A stretch of 64,000 nucleotides of DNA from Helicoverpa zea (GCF_022581195.2 NC_061453.1:14402001-14466000), one strand, 5' to 3'; counted from the stretch's first letter, positions 1 through 12,329 are shown. A program made the numbers and translations. Notes: generated from the sequence alone by a model not told the origin.

Positions 1-1212
1 CTAATAAAAAGCGTGTAAAAATAAGTCGCGTTTTACAAGGCGCTCGTCTGAAACGCCTCTAAGACCGGCCTCAGCGTGCACTCAAGTTATTAGTAGGTAC
101 TTGCAGCCGAGCGCAGTTTCTGCTAATCCGTTTTACTGTGATCATACGCTCACTCGTTATATACAGTTTAGTTTACGTATTACGTGACTGGCTAATTAAA
201 TGTCGCATAAATTGAAAATAATTTTTTTCTTATTAATTTAACAAGCAATTGTGTAATCTCTCTTTTATTATTAAGTAGTAGTTTTGATCACCTAAATTCT
301 ACCTATACGGGAAGATTTTGGTACCCAAAAGACCATATTTAAAGCAAATTCATACCTAGAGTTTCGTACACAGACGCGTATCGCCGACATTTAGTTTTGT
401 ATTGCAGTGGATTCTTAGAAACCAAAATCGTCGTGTAGAAAGAGCAAGAGCATTTTCAGATCAGTCAGTCGGCTTTTGACACGGAATTGTTCCAACAGCT
501 TCTACATATAAACAGTTTAGAATAACGGTATAAAATTCTAGCATCTACAATACCCTAGGCTACTTGGGCAATATTCTAGAAACTCTAGTGATTTCGTTCT
601 GACAGACACCGAACCTGGGACTCGTTTTAAACTCAGTACAGACTGAAGCCCAGTGTAGAGCATTTTTCACTGTCAAACTATAATCTTTGTAATGTTCATT
701 GAAATATCTATATCTAAAATCATTTAACACAACTATTACATCGCAAAAAAACATCGCCTGATTAACTCATCAATTGATAATTGATTTCATCTTAATCAGT
801 ACAATGTCAACAATAGGGCAACACTATTCTTTTATACCTCTGACGGTCATAAACTCACTTGTAACCCACAGAGTGACTTACGGCTCAAACAATTCACCCT
901 GCAAAATAAAACGTGGTCCTCTAACAGTTCCCTCTAGACTCGTTACAGAAGTAACCTAATTGTACAACTAATTATCTTTAGTGGCCTTGTAGTAATAAAC
1001 ATTGTTTAAAACCGTTTTAAAGTTCTTTATTACTATTCCCTTGGACTACATTTGTAGTCGGGTCTAAAGTTTCATCTTTGTCTACCAAGATAGTAAGCGT
1101 TAATTTTAAGTTTTAATAAGAAGAAATATGGCAAATGGAAGATAGTCATGAAATGGCACGCATATTTGCACATTTTAACAGGTAAATTGATTGATAAAAA
1201 ATTGGTACTAAA
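1..1212. other. AT-rich noncoding DNA, nothing recognised
   Basis: Only short open frames occur, with no protein motif, no convincing splice pattern and no obvious repeat boundary. I see nothing I can name here. Confidence 0.5.
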
Positions 1213-1338
1213 GTTCACCAAAAACATAAACGCCCGTTTTTCTTAAAACTGCAGTTTACTTTGAAAATTGAATGTAAAATCTCATATTAAACGATTGTTT
1301 TAAGAAAACTGACGTTTAGGTATGTTGTCAATGAAGTT
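1213..1338 (+). mobile_element. Small MITE, copy A
   Basis: A roughly 125-bp element with imperfect terminal inverted repeats. The left end around 1225-1248 (TAAACGCCCGTTTTTCTTAA) is mirrored by the right end around 1297-1319 (GTTTTAAGAAAACTGACGTT). Outer flanks also pair loosely (TTCACC... with ...AATGAA). A second copy with the same ends lies at 3986-4124 in the same orientation. There is no coding capacity. Superfamily not assigned because no clear target duplication was found. Confidence 0.6.
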
Positions 1339-1807
1339 GAGCCTTAGAGTAATAATAATTTTGTTGGTTGCTATATCCTCGTTCCTTCTCTTCAAATACA
1401 AAACGAAGACCTTACTGTGAAACAATTGAGAGTCGCCGATTCAAACCCCAACCAATCAGAACACAACAATTCTAAATCGTAACAATACGAATTCAATATT
1501 AACAAAATATCACAATTTACTATTCAGCACTAGACTGTCATAATTTTCACATGTTTTCGGTACGTTTGACGTGAATAGGTCCGCTCCAATAAAGTAAATT
1601 ATATCAAAGCGTTGTTCGATGTCAACTCAAAGCAGTTTGCAATATGTAGGTATCGGGTCAAAGAGTAATTATGTTGTAGATAGGAGATCAGGCAAGAAGG
1701 AAATTGATTAACATTCGAATATATTTTATGAATTTGTATCTATGTGACAGCTTGAAAAGTGAGTTTAAATATAAATAAACAAAATGTACATTTCCATTTC
1801 CAGTAAA
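1339..1807. other. Noncoding DNA, nothing recognised
   Basis: AT-rich spacer between a MITE and a SINE. No open frame of note, motif or repeat seen. Confidence 0.5.
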
Positions 1808-2108
1808 AGTCGTGGTGGCCTAGTGGGTAAAGAACCATCCTCTCGAGTAAGAGAGCGCGGGTTCGATTCCAAGTCAGGCCAAGTACCAATGCAACTTTTC
1901 TAAGTTTGTATGTACTTTCTAAGTATATCTTGGACACCAATGGCTGATAAAAAGGTGAAGGAAAACATCTTGAGGAAACCTGGACTGTAAAGTCTGAAAT
2001 CACCCGCATTGAGCAAGCGTGGCGATTAATGCTCAATCCTTCTCCGTGTGAGAGGAGGCCTGTGCCCAGCAGTGGGACGATAAAAAAAAGGCTGTAACAT
2101 AACATAAC
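1808..2108 (+). mobile_element. tRNA-derived SINE, full length
   Basis: The tRNA-like head carries an A box (TGGCCTAGTGG, 1816-1826) and a B box (GGTTCGATTCC, 1860-1870), the internal RNA polymerase III promoter. The body continues through AAGTACCAATGCAAC into a tail block ending GCCCAGCAGTGGGACG followed by an A-run and a TAACA-repeat tail. The head matches the head of the SINE at 40400-40785 closely, but the body and tail differ from it. A 121-codon open frame on the opposite strand over this copy is incidental. By memory it resembles SINE families described in noctuid moths. Confidence 0.85.
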
Positions 2109-3499
2109 AACATTTCCATAAGGTCTAGAAAGAGTAAGATACGTTGAGATAAAGTTGCAACAGTGAATTTTTTTATCTCCGTAACATAAGGTGGGTTTAG
2201 ATACCCATGTATTTCTTTGACTAGCCTTACTTACGCATATATTCTGACATAGTTAACGAAATAACTAAAACTAGTCTATAATTTTAACTAGTCTGTGCTA
2301 CATAGCAACGCGAACCAAAATGCTTTGACAATAAATTAGAGAGAACACAACTTCATGCAAGACTGAATCAGTTTCATGATCTACGGCTTTGTGACTTTCT
2401 GATTTTATTGTGTTAGTCGTTTAGTAGGTAAGGGCTTTTATTACTGTATTATCTAAATAAAAGCTAAAGAATACCTGTGAGAACACTGGAAAATTCTAAC
2501 GAAAGAAGGCTTTGCTATATTTTGTCACCAGATCACTTTTCAAAATAAAAAATCGTTTTTCAAATAGGCTGAAAACAACACTTTTCGGAAGTCAGGATGA
2601 GACATCCCCAAAAACGCCCACCGTTCACCATATCCCGTGTGAAATTACTGTCAGGTCTTCTCTACATATCAATAGAAAGCCCCATTGATATATAACTAAC
2701 TCCTACAGCTTACTTCCGCCATTAACTTTCCAGTTATTTACAGTTCACATACATGAAGACAACAGTACTTGACCACCTTCGAACAACAAGGCTTCTCGAC
2801 ATCTGTACAAACAAAACAATCAAGTGGCTAACTTCAGACATGCAAAGTTAATTGGTACTAGTACTTATTAAAGTCAGAGGCCGTCAGGCGGTTTTGAGAA
2901 AACTCTGACACCAGGGCTTGCTAGGTGATTAAACCTGCAGCTCACTCGATATGAAGAAGAAGACTTATTAAAGAGCGTCTTTTATAATATTGCCCTACAA
3001 AAGACTCAATCAAACACTGTTACGCTATTTGTAGCAAAAAATCAAACGTCAAAGCTAACAAACATTCCCACAGTATTTTGGTTTAGCTAGCCTGAAATAT
3101 CGACAATCATAACTGTTGTTATTTGTTTCAGTGCAGTGAATCACTGAAATGCGATATTCAGTGGTCAATTATAAAGGAAGCTCATGAGTACTCATTGTGG
3201 GGTGTCTAGTAACGCAACTGTCGATTAGTAAAACAGATAATTTGTGATTCCACCAAAATTGTTCATGCATTTCTTCGGGCACAAAAGTTTAAATTTTTTA
3301 TAATGTTTGCTAGAGCTAGATTTTAGTGAAATTAGTGGAATATCCATAGTCGTAACGTGTGGTATTCGTTTCCTTGTCATGCGTCACAGCAACTAATTAT
3401 TCTACCACAACATCAATCACAGCGTCAAATGTCACACTTTCAAATCCTTTGATATTCAAATCTAACTTGTAATAACTTCCAATCATTATTAAGAGCAGG
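2109..3499. other. Noncoding DNA with one short repeat trace
   Basis: Mostly featureless. Around 2925-2955 the words TTAAACCTGCAG...CACTCGAT resemble 24627-24655 (TTAAGCCTGCAGTACACTCGAT), so a low-copy dispersed repeat may pass through. Nothing else recognised. Confidence 0.4.
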
Positions 3500-3910
3500 A
3501 ACATATAACTAGGTAAAATCACCGCGAACGCCTTCGACACGTCACGTACACGCGTAGTGTCGGGGACATGGAGAACAAAATGACTAGCGGAGATGTCATA
3601 AAGCAAAATCTGCTAAGACAGTAGTGCGGCAAATGCGGGGAACATGACTAGCTCTGCCCTCATAAGCCTTCTTTGTAACCCGCCCCTTTTTCAAAACTAA
3701 ATCAAGATCAATCCTTGACAGATTGGTCATGATTTCACAAGGAAGCCGCATGCCTCGATAGTTCTAGTAACTATTTGTTTGCAGTACGTTACTTCACCTA
3801 CCAGAAGTTGCTTGACCAACCTGCCTTATGTCATCTCCATTCATCTTTCTTTCATCCGTATACAGGTTATAGAGCGCGAAGCTTCACGCGCGGATCACGC
3901 GTCGCTGACT
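3500..3910 (+). repeat. Diverged copy of the 30-31 kb dispersed repeat
   Basis: The segment around 3568-3690 (ATGGAGAACAAAATGACTAG, then CATAAGCCTTCTTTGTAACC) matches 30235-30370 with many substitutions. The part around 3820-3860 (CTGCCTTATGTCATCTCC) parallels 31247-31280. Open frames across it lack protein motifs. This is an old non-coding repeat remnant, orientation as at 30 kb. Confidence 0.55.
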
Positions 3911-3985
3911 CACCGCCTCTGCTTTACACATGACGAGTTTCATTTGTGTATTGTTTTAGAATAACTGTGATATATAAAAGACAAA

Positions 3986-4124
3986 GGTCACCGACAACTT
4001 AAACGTCCGTTTTTCTTAAAACAACTTCTTGTTCATTTTGAACTTGTTTCGGAACTTGACACGTAAAAAGTGACCATAGTAAACAGTTTTTTATTATAAA
4101 CTGACGTTTATGTTGTCCGTGAAT
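3986..4124 (+). mobile_element. Small MITE, copy B
   Basis: Ends CACCGACAACTTAAACGTCC (from 3990) and its imperfect mirror AAACTGACGTTTATGTTGTC (4099-4117). It shares both ends and part of the interior with copy A at 1213-1338, including the ATTGAGCTTA-type right flank. No coding capacity. Confidence 0.6.
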
Positions 4125-6100
4125 TGAGCTTAAGAAATACTTGTGTGTAATTAATATTTCATTGTAGTTTCACGTAAAATTATTTTAAAATTATCTACCA
4201 CACATAAATTAATTTTATTATGTTCCTGTAAAAACAAAATGAAGCAGGAAATTGATACTGAACCGATTAACCCAAAACTGAGTTCAGTGTTTATAACGTG
4301 ACCTCTGTGGTGGCAACTTTCTGTGTTGTAGATGTGTGTTCGATAAACCAAACAAGCAGGAAAATAGAAGTTAAATGTTATAGGTACCTAACAGCTTAAT
4401 TGTAAGTATTCTAAGTTTATATCAAAATAATACCTATTATGTCACCAGAATTAAATAGATACTGAAGTAGATACCATTGTAAACCGTATCCAAAATGTAA
4501 CAAACTATTTCCAAGAGAATATCATTAGCGTGATTCAAACTTCACTCACACAAACATTCATCACGAACTACTAACGAGTTCGCCCACTCTCCGCTAGATG
4601 GCGCTATTCTAAACATCTCATGTAACCTCAGCAGTAATTGGACCGTTTTGTGCTCTACACGCGAGTCTCTTTCTTCGAAGTTTGTTAGCTACACCCATTG
4701 TGTGAGATCGTAAAAGATTAAACACAGTTTTATAAGACTGACCTAGATCTTACGATAAAGAATGTTGGAAATGTTTTAGCTAATGAACTGTTCTCGTAAA
4801 ACCTGATTTCTTTTGTCGAGGTTTCAGGCTAATGACTCAATGGAATGGAAATTGAGGTTTTATTTGTACAATTTGTGGTTTCCAAGATTAGGGGAAGAAA
4901 TAAATTATATTTCGTTAATGTCACGGTTTAAAGAATATCCTAATGCATCGTTACTTTTTACTTTTACCTATTTACAGACCTGATCACCTGATGGCAAGCG
5001 ACAATGTGGTCGAAGATGGAGCATACTTGAAGTAAACTATTCACTCTTGACTTGAAGACTCGGAAGCTGTAATTTGGTATGGCAAAACTCAGACATAAGC
5101 ACACATTGTTGCCAAAACCCGCTATTTAACCCCTACAGTCTAAAAGCACAAGCATATGATATTTAGAGCAAAACAGGCCGACAAAGTATGGAAGTGACAG
5201 AGTGGGAGCCGCGTTAAAATTCAAGGAGCAAGTTGGAGAATTTTCCACCGAGCGCCCGCTATTCAGAGGAAAAACTTCGACATCTGCCCATGAAACTATG
5301 AAAATTGTTTACGCTACTAGCCGAGGTGACAGACCAAAGTTAGAGGAGATAAAAAGAAAAGATTTTTATAGTTCTGCGCTAACTGTTCAGGAATTTTCAG
5401 TCGTGTATAGCATATCTACTTATGTTTTTTTTAGATTTTTTTTTAGGTTTTTTCGTGTTTATTTTCTTTTTGATACTAGGTTTTTTAATACTATTTACTA
5501 TTCTTGAAGGCTGTTCCTTCATTTTCATCCAGGCCGAACGAATTTCCGGAGCCGGATAAAAAGCATTCTGTTTAATTTCTTAGACTGCATAAGTATGTGT
5601 GCAGAAAAATTATACAGGTACATAAGTGTTTTCTGCCATTTGTTACTTTTTACTTAGCTCTCTATTAATTGCCTACAACATGAAAGCAAGTATTAACCCT
5701 TAAAATTGCAAATATCGTGCCAATTGTTTCTCAATAAGCAATCCTTAAGGTCATCTACGACCAATACAATTAATTTTCATTTAAAAAATGAAACCAGAGC
5801 GTTTGGTCTCTCGTCCCACATTGTTGTCCTACAGTAACAGATCAGCGAAGCTATAAAAGCAGTAATTTCGCTAGATTTTTATGACACTTTTTTATATGTT
5901 ATTGTTACGTTTAGTCCAATAATGGAAACTGAAAGGGGCTATTATTTTATTTGCACTCACATTTTTTATGGTCGCAGCGATCACGTCGAATACATTCCAG
6001 TTTTATTATAATGAAAGTTAAATTTTCAATTTAGACGATGTCGCTGGATTGCGTTTTGATTTTTTATTGTTTTGTTTTGACATTTGAGGCTGTGATAACT
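4125..6100. other. Noncoding DNA with a CTCF-like word
   Basis: No gene recognised. At 4596-4604 the word AGATGGCGC (in context CCGCTAGATGGCGCTATTC) matches the core of the Drosophila CTCF motif as I remember it. A single match is weak evidence. The open frame at 5202-5507 has no ATG start, ends in a T-rich low-complexity run and is not convincing. Confidence 0.4.
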
Positions 6101-6102
6101 TA

Positions 6103-6678
6103 AGCTTTGGTTTCCTAGGAAAGCGGTGCCGTCATATAGCGGCCGTAATACAGCGGTGAATGACGTCACCAGAACGTTGTCTATGTAAACGAAATGGGGC
6201 GGTTTCCTAGAGAGCGGTAACCGACGCCGTAACTTCAAAAAGCGGTGCCGCCATTTGCATGACGGCCGTCTTGACGGTGTCAGATAGTTTGGTGAACGTT
6301 TTATTGAAAGCGGTGAAGCTTTTTTAATACGTATTTGTGTTTTTTTTTCGGAACAACGTCAAAAATTTGTTACAACTCTTGGAGCAGCGAGGACGACGAA
6401 ATTTTAATAGATTTCGTTCGTAACCACGAAGCAATATATAATATAAAAAGTAAAGATTATAGAAAAAGTCAACTAAAACAGAATTGTTGTCGTGAAATTT
6501 GAGAAATATTAAATAAAACAGGTTAGTAAGTATGATACAACTAACAAAAAGTTTATGACGGTGTGTTAAAACGGCCGTGGAACTTTCCACATGTCATCAC
6601 CGTAAAGACGACCGTCTATTTGCGTCCGTAATATGACGGCCGCTATATGACGGCACCGCTTTCCTAGGAAACCCAAGC
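6103..6678. mobile_element. TIR DNA transposon relic with subterminal CGGTGCCG repeats
   Basis: The left end (GGTTTCCTAGGAAAGCGGTG..., from about 6109) and right end (...CACCGCTTTCCTAGGAAACC, to about 6673) are near-perfect inverted repeats of about 40 bp. Both are flanked by AAGCTT, which may be a target duplication or part of the palindrome. Subterminal copies of GCGGTGCCG, GCGGTAACCG and ACGGCCGT recur inside (around 6190, 6240, 6265, 6575, 6605), as is common for transposase-binding arrays. The AT-rich core has no coding sequence, so this is a non-autonomous copy of unassigned superfamily. Confidence 0.7.
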
Positions 6679-6954
6679 TTTATTGCATTGAAACAAAGCC
6701 GTTTTCTATAAGAGAGTAGGTACAGGTTTTACAAGTTTGGTATAATTACTATTACTAGTGCTTATATCTACATTTACTAGTGATTTATTTATATCATTTT
6801 ATTTCAAGTCCAGAATTCATTTTTATTTAAGTTTTAAATTTTATTTTCAATATTTATATAGATATTTACAACACACAAAAAAAAACTATCCTAGTAAAAT
6901 ATATACCGTCTTACCACAAAAACTTTTTAACGTCAGTTTAAGACTTGTCTAAAT

Positions 6955-9250
6955 AAAAACCGGCCAAGTGCGAGTCGGACTCGCGCACCGAGGGTTCCGT
7001 ACAAATGCTGTATAGATAAAAAGTGAGTTTCGCGCCAACCGTTCAGTTTAGAACAATCATAGTTATGGTAATTTCGTGAGAGTCAAAATAGTTAATATTT
7101 TTTATTTTATAATATAACTAAAATAGTAGGCCAGTACCTTGTAAAAGTTATTTTATTGAAGTTATTTATATGCAACATTTTATAGTCATCATTCAGAAAT
7201 CTGATTGAAAATAACTAATTATGTCTTAAAGGTCATTGGGCATATCTGACCCGCTTTGTAAAAAGTGGCGGACATGAATCAAAGTAGTTTTAAATCGTGG
7301 AGAATTTATATAATATGACGTTTCTTTGAATATAAATATTTTATTAAAATTCCATGGAGACGAATGTCCAGGATCGTTTGAAAAATATAAAAGACAAGCA
7401 GTTTCAGAGGATTGTACAGGTTGCAATGCTAGTTTGCTAGCCAGGATGACCAGGATCTGATGAGGATCTGGAAACCCTGAGAAATCGAGGGCAACTCTTG
7501 AATATTGTAGGCACGCATCGAGTCATAACCAGACATGTGAGTGTATTTTTGAGGGTACTGGTAAACAGTGAAGGTTTGGAGCTGATTTCATTATGGAGAC
7601 TACAGAGAGTCAAGGGAACTCCCGAACGGTATGTTGCAACTACCACATGTTTGGGCTTATTTTATTCGTATTGGCGAAGACTTTCCACAAAGATAGGTTT
7701 GACTGCCATTGTGGGATCGACAGCTAAGATCAGATATAGTTATGGGAACTCCTTTACAATTTATAACGTAACCTTGTGTTGGAGCTTATTTTATTTTAGG
7801 TGATGAGAATTCACTACTAACTTGGGTTAAAGCAGCCATTGCAGGAATGGGATCTTTTATTTTTGAGGGATTTATCACCTAAAGAGCCCCAGTTTCAGGT
7901 TTTTTTCGAAACCGCCTGACGACTTGTAGCTGTCGAATTGTAACAACGACTTCTAGAGAGTAGGATTCGGGGCTGCTGGCTTTACGTTTCTAGAGCCTTG
8001 ACAAAAGTGTAATTCTGTCCCTTTCTTTGTTTTATAAAGTCGGCATTATTTTATTTTGTAGCATTTTACAAACAAATCCAACTTCAAACATATAAAAAAG
8101 CAACAAGAAAACAAAAGCAAGAAAGAAATTAAAAAAAATGTTAGGTGCATCGATCTAGAAGTCGGTGTCTAGAGGATGCATCTATATTTATTTAACCACC
8201 GAGATCTAGACCGATGCATATAAACAGTTTTCTTGTTGTTTTAGAAGTTGTTTTTTTTTTGTAAAAAGTTTTTATTTTTAACTTTTGTGAAAAGTTCTCG
8301 TCAATACGAATAATATAAGCCCAAACACGACGTAACTAAAACATACCGAGTTCTCTCGACTTTCTCACGTCTCCATCATCAGATAAGCTCTAAACCTTCA
8401 CTGTTTGATAGTATCACCAGACATACATCTGAGAATCAAGTTTTAATCCTATGCATGCCTACAATTTCTGATAGTTGCCCTCGATTTCTCAGGATTTCCA
8501 TCATCAGATCCTGACCTGATGACAATGGAAATAAACGGCGAGAATACTCTTTCACTACAAAGAAATGATTTCTCAAATCCGTCAAACGTGGTCGTTTAAA
8601 TTCCCCATTGAAATGAGGAAAATATTTGATGTTTACACCTGATTTTCTCTAGATTCCCATGGTTCACATTGATGCGACTAATGCCATAGTAAATCAGAGC
8701 CTTTATCATTATACTGTGCTTTATTTCGTTCGTATCCGCCGTGGGTATGGTTTTCATACTAAGGTGCCCAATGACCTTTGAATGATTTAAAATTTTTCAC
8801 AGTTTAGAGGCCATATATTTAAGAAGTGTTTGATATGAATTTCACTTTTTATCAAAACTTTAATATCTCTACGCGTTCATGTGAAAAAGGGTAAGTAGTA
8901 AGTTTATAATTATTAAAAAAATATTTTATGTCATGTAAGCAAAAATAATATTATTTTAATATTTTATGTAACTTCAAATTTATCATTTTCGTAATTTTTC
9001 CTTTATCTGTACTATATAACGTTGCTTCGTGCCGAATTTCAAGATTCTGAGTTCACGGGAAGTACCTTGTAGGTTTTGATTCCCTAGCGTGTGACGGAAA
9101 TTCGTGTAAGGTGTCGGTAAAACTGCTGTATCTTTTGATCGCGTTAACTTAGAAGTTTGATTTTTTCATTGCTTAAAGGGACAATAGACCCGAGTATTTC
9201 ATGTGAATTTCAGCTTGATACGTCCACGCGTTCTTAAGATAAAGGGTCTT

Positions 9251-9281
<31 letters not shown>

Positions 9282-9341
9282 GGACAACAAAGTGATCCTA
9301 TAAGGGTTCCGTTTTTTCCTTTCGAGGTACGGAACCCTAAA
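6955..9341 (+). mobile_element. Lepidopteran dispersed repeat (CCGGCCAAGTGCGAG type) inserted in a MITE
   Basis: One end reads CCGGCCAAGTGCGAGTCGGA (6960) with GAGGGTTCCG at 6991. The other end has a CAGA-repeat tract (9252-9282), then AAGGGTTCCG and GGTACGGAACCCTAAA (to about 9341). Boundaries are set by comparison with the empty MITE at 36.7 kb. The 35172-35744 copy is in the opposite orientation. I recognise the ends as very common in moth and butterfly genomes but cannot assign a class. No intact ORF is inside; the interior holds an inverted pair at 7437-7680 and 8295-8530. Confidence 0.8.
7437..8530. repeat. Fold-back core inside the dispersed repeat
   Basis: The left arm (around 7455-7680: GATGAGGATCTGGAAACCCT, AACAGTGAAGGTTTGGAGCT, GTTTGGGCTTATTTTATTCG) is repeated in inverted form around 8295-8530. 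The same arm sequences make up the fold-back element at 37.65-38.95 kb. The middle (8140-8215) has its own shorter inverted pair around GATCTAGA words. Small open frames over the arms are by-products of the repeat. Confidence 0.65.
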
Positions 9342-9438
9342 AAATGTCAAATTATGACGTTGACATAATGGTTCATTTTGGAGCCACATTTTTTTTAGAC
9401 AAGTGTAAAACAGTGTTTAAAGTTTTTGTAGTAAGGCC

Positions 9439-10289
9439 AATATTTTTTTATTATTTTAATCTACTTCCCAAAAAGGAAGAGGTACAAATTCAATCGCGTA
9501 CCTATATTTTTGTATGTATCCGGTTATTTAATTCTTAATGTGAATCTAATGTTCCAAGTTCTTGCCCCATACACCAATACACCGATAGACCGCAGTAACC
9601 ACTTACCATTTAACAATTTCAATTGAACCACTCTTCCTAAGTCACAAACTCACTTCACAAAATAATGTCACTATTATTCTACAAACAACACTTTTGTTCT
9701 TAAAGATCTGCTACATTTTCTAGTAGAAGACGGGATAAAATCCGTCTGCACGCTGAAGGGTAAATCCATAAGAAGTGAGACCATTACTCAGGTGCGGATG
9801 TGGAGTGTCCGTACTGCGGGAATATTTGTCACTGTGGCATGCTTTTATATTACTCCGTTATTTACACTAGACATTAGAATAGAATACATTTAGATACGGA
9901 TGGTGTGAGGATGGAAATATTGGGTAGGAAATAGTACCTACTAGTTGTGCCAGAAGTCATAAACGTATTGTCTACAAGATTTTGTATAGGTACGAATACA
10001 TGGTCGAGCTACCTCGCTATTTTGAAGTTTAAAAATAAACGACCAATGTCTAAAACCTGCCTCAGGATTTTCTTGCATTAGATGCCTGACCGAATTTATC
10101 CTTAAACACACATTTATTGAGGATGGAATAGTGAAGAAAACACAGAATTTTCTAACATTAGATACTATTTACTAAAGAGCTAAATATATATTCAAGGAAA
10201 AAAAACCTACACAGTTACAGCGACCTTAAAAATAACCAAGAAAACTCCAGCAATCTCCATCAATCACGTAACTAGTAAAACAAAAGACT
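9439..10289. other. Noncoding DNA, nothing recognised
   Basis: AT-rich unique-looking sequence without motif, exon pattern or repeat boundary that I can support. Confidence 0.45.
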
Positions 10290-10540
10290 GAGGCAGTTCA
10301 CTTCACAGGCACCTGGCCACAATCCCTTAGGAATTATAATAGCGTTTGACGAGCTTCGGTGCAGCACTAGAGCAAATAATACCGCCCACGGCGCGGATTA
10401 CACTCAGTAATTCTCTAATACGGGGGATTTACCATCTCTCGGCCGGAGCCCCACAAAGAATTATTAGACTCTCTGCCTATAATGCGGTGCATTTGTTTAT
10501 TAATGGACGCTATTGTTTCTTGGATCAAAGGAGTTTAAGT
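10290..10540. other. GC-richer island, possible conserved noncoding element
   Basis: Compared with its AT-rich surroundings this block (TACCGCCCACGGCGCGGATT, CTCGGCCGGAGCCCCACAAA) is clearly richer in G+C and lacks inverted repeats or SINE boxes. It could be a regulatory element or an unrecognised repeat. Only comparison between species could tell. Confidence 0.25.
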
Positions 10541-12329
10541 TTATTAGTAGTTTAGAACTTGGGATGCGGGTTTAGTTTGGTTGAAATCTTTAGTTGTACT
10601 ATTTACGGATTGGTTGTAGTCTACTGGTATTAGACATGTTATTCACACTGCCAGCTGTGTGTCATAAACATCTCCATAGTTCTACAATTCTGTACATGAT
10701 GAAGAGGTGTTAATATGTAAAGTATTTTGATCCATTACATTTGCTCGTTTTATTCTACAGGGTTTAGGTTTGCGGCTACTGCCAACTAAGACTAGTAGGT
10801 AATAAACGTTAACATCTATACTATAGCTGGAATGACTTGGCCAGTCCAGCATAACGGATAACCTATGTATATACCAATACATATTCATAACATTCTACAC
10901 TCCCTTACGAAGCACGGTCGGATAAAGGCAAGTCATTGCTTCATACTACAAATTCGTTGACCATTCCATATCATTTCATTTTTATCTAGTGACCCGACAA
11001 AACGGACTCAACCCTGCATTATCATAACAGAAGAGGGTTAACAGTTCACAAATGCCTACAGTTGATCCACATATCTAAAATCTTGACCTACCTACTGACC
11101 TTGATACTTCGAGATGACAACCGTCTCAATTTGACCCCTTCGCACCCAAATCTGTATAAAAATGTAAAAACAAATGGTATCACTGGTATGGTACTTTAGT
11201 ATGCAAAAGGTTGGCTGTAAGATATTTCTCATATAAATAAATTTTACGCTAATATTTCTTTTGAGAGCTGCATGATGTCGCGTCAAATCGTCCCACCTGA
11301 ATCCTAACACGTGGAGACATTATTCACAAAGATTTTCCTTTATGTGGCCCAAATACTTTCGGGATTTTGTTTCTGCCTTCTCAAATGACCTTTCCACAGA
11401 CTAAAATTATAATGTTACTCTAGCGGATAAAATAACAGTAGGACGACATTTTTTAGCCTGTTATTTTACACTGTGCCTTTTTATTGGCATTATTTTGTTT
11501 TTCCAAATGTGGAAAAATTTGATTGTCACGCGAAAATAACTATTTCTATTCTTTTGTGTTACCATACTAACTCGTGTGTTGATATGGTGACAGACCAACT
11601 CTACTCCTATTCTGTTTTTTTTTTTTTTTTTTTTTAACTTTTATGGTCTTTATATCCGTATGGCAATAGCTTTTTGTTTAACGCAATTTTGTTAACTGTT
11701 TTTCATACGCAGATCCAGACCAATCTAATGAAAAAGCCCTACATTATTTAAATAATACACTTATTATAATAACGGTCTGAAAATTAATCTTCTCCGTAGC
11801 CTGGAGTTTTTCTGTTCCATTGTCAGAGCTGCGCTTTGCCTGAAGAAAGCATTGTGCACTCGCTAGCTAACCCAAGACTTGTTTGTCAAAATATTACACA
11901 GCCCTCTAGTTCCACAGACTATAAAAACACTGGCTTTTTATTATCTACATAATATCTAGTTAGGGCTATCGTATAGTTTCTAGTACATTAGGAGTATGAC
12001 CTATCCTGTGTGTGTGTGTGTGCCTTCTAAGTGCAATTTTAGTACTGAAATTGATGGATATTTGCCGGGCATTTCCCAGATTCAGAGATTTTGCTTAAAA
12101 TCTGTGTTACACAGTGTAATCTGTTTCGCTGTTAGTTTATGAATTCATATCTCTGTTACTCAGAAATTTGCATTGCTTTAATTATTGCGATCCATCATCT
12201 CTGAATCTCGATAGCAACATTCTAAATTCGGGAAAAGATGTGCAATTTAAGTCATATTGCTAACAAAATTTTATTATTAAAATGAATATTTCCAATAATT
12301 GAAAAATTCCGCAAAAAAAACATCGCCCT
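10541..12329. other. Noncoding DNA with simple repeats
   Basis: Contains a poly-T run around 11618-11635 and a TG repeat around 12009-12022. No gene seen. Confidence 0.45.

Larger units (their letters stand above)
6906..9438 (+). mobile_element. MITE split by a 2.4-kb insertion
   Basis: The left part (6906-6954, CCGTCTTACCACAAAAAC...) and right part (about 9342-9438, ATGTCAAATTATGACGTTGA...AGTAAGGCC) together equal the intact 147-bp MITE at 36667-36813. In this copy the two halves are separated by the CCGGCC...AGGGTTCCG repeat. The MITE ends are inverted (CTTACCACAAAAAC and GTTTTTGTAGTAAG). Confidence 0.8.

Noticed and set aside
1811..1880. Possible tRNA gene
   Set aside because: A and B boxes are present but the cloverleaf is not maintained and the sequence continues into a SINE body; the same head occurs in several dispersed copies.
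1740..2105. 121-codon minus-strand frame
   Set aside because: It covers the antisense of a SINE including its pol III boxes.
9252..9282. Short direct repeats that might suggest a CRISPR-like array
   Set aside because: They are a simple CAGA microsatellite inside a known moth repeat, with no spacers.
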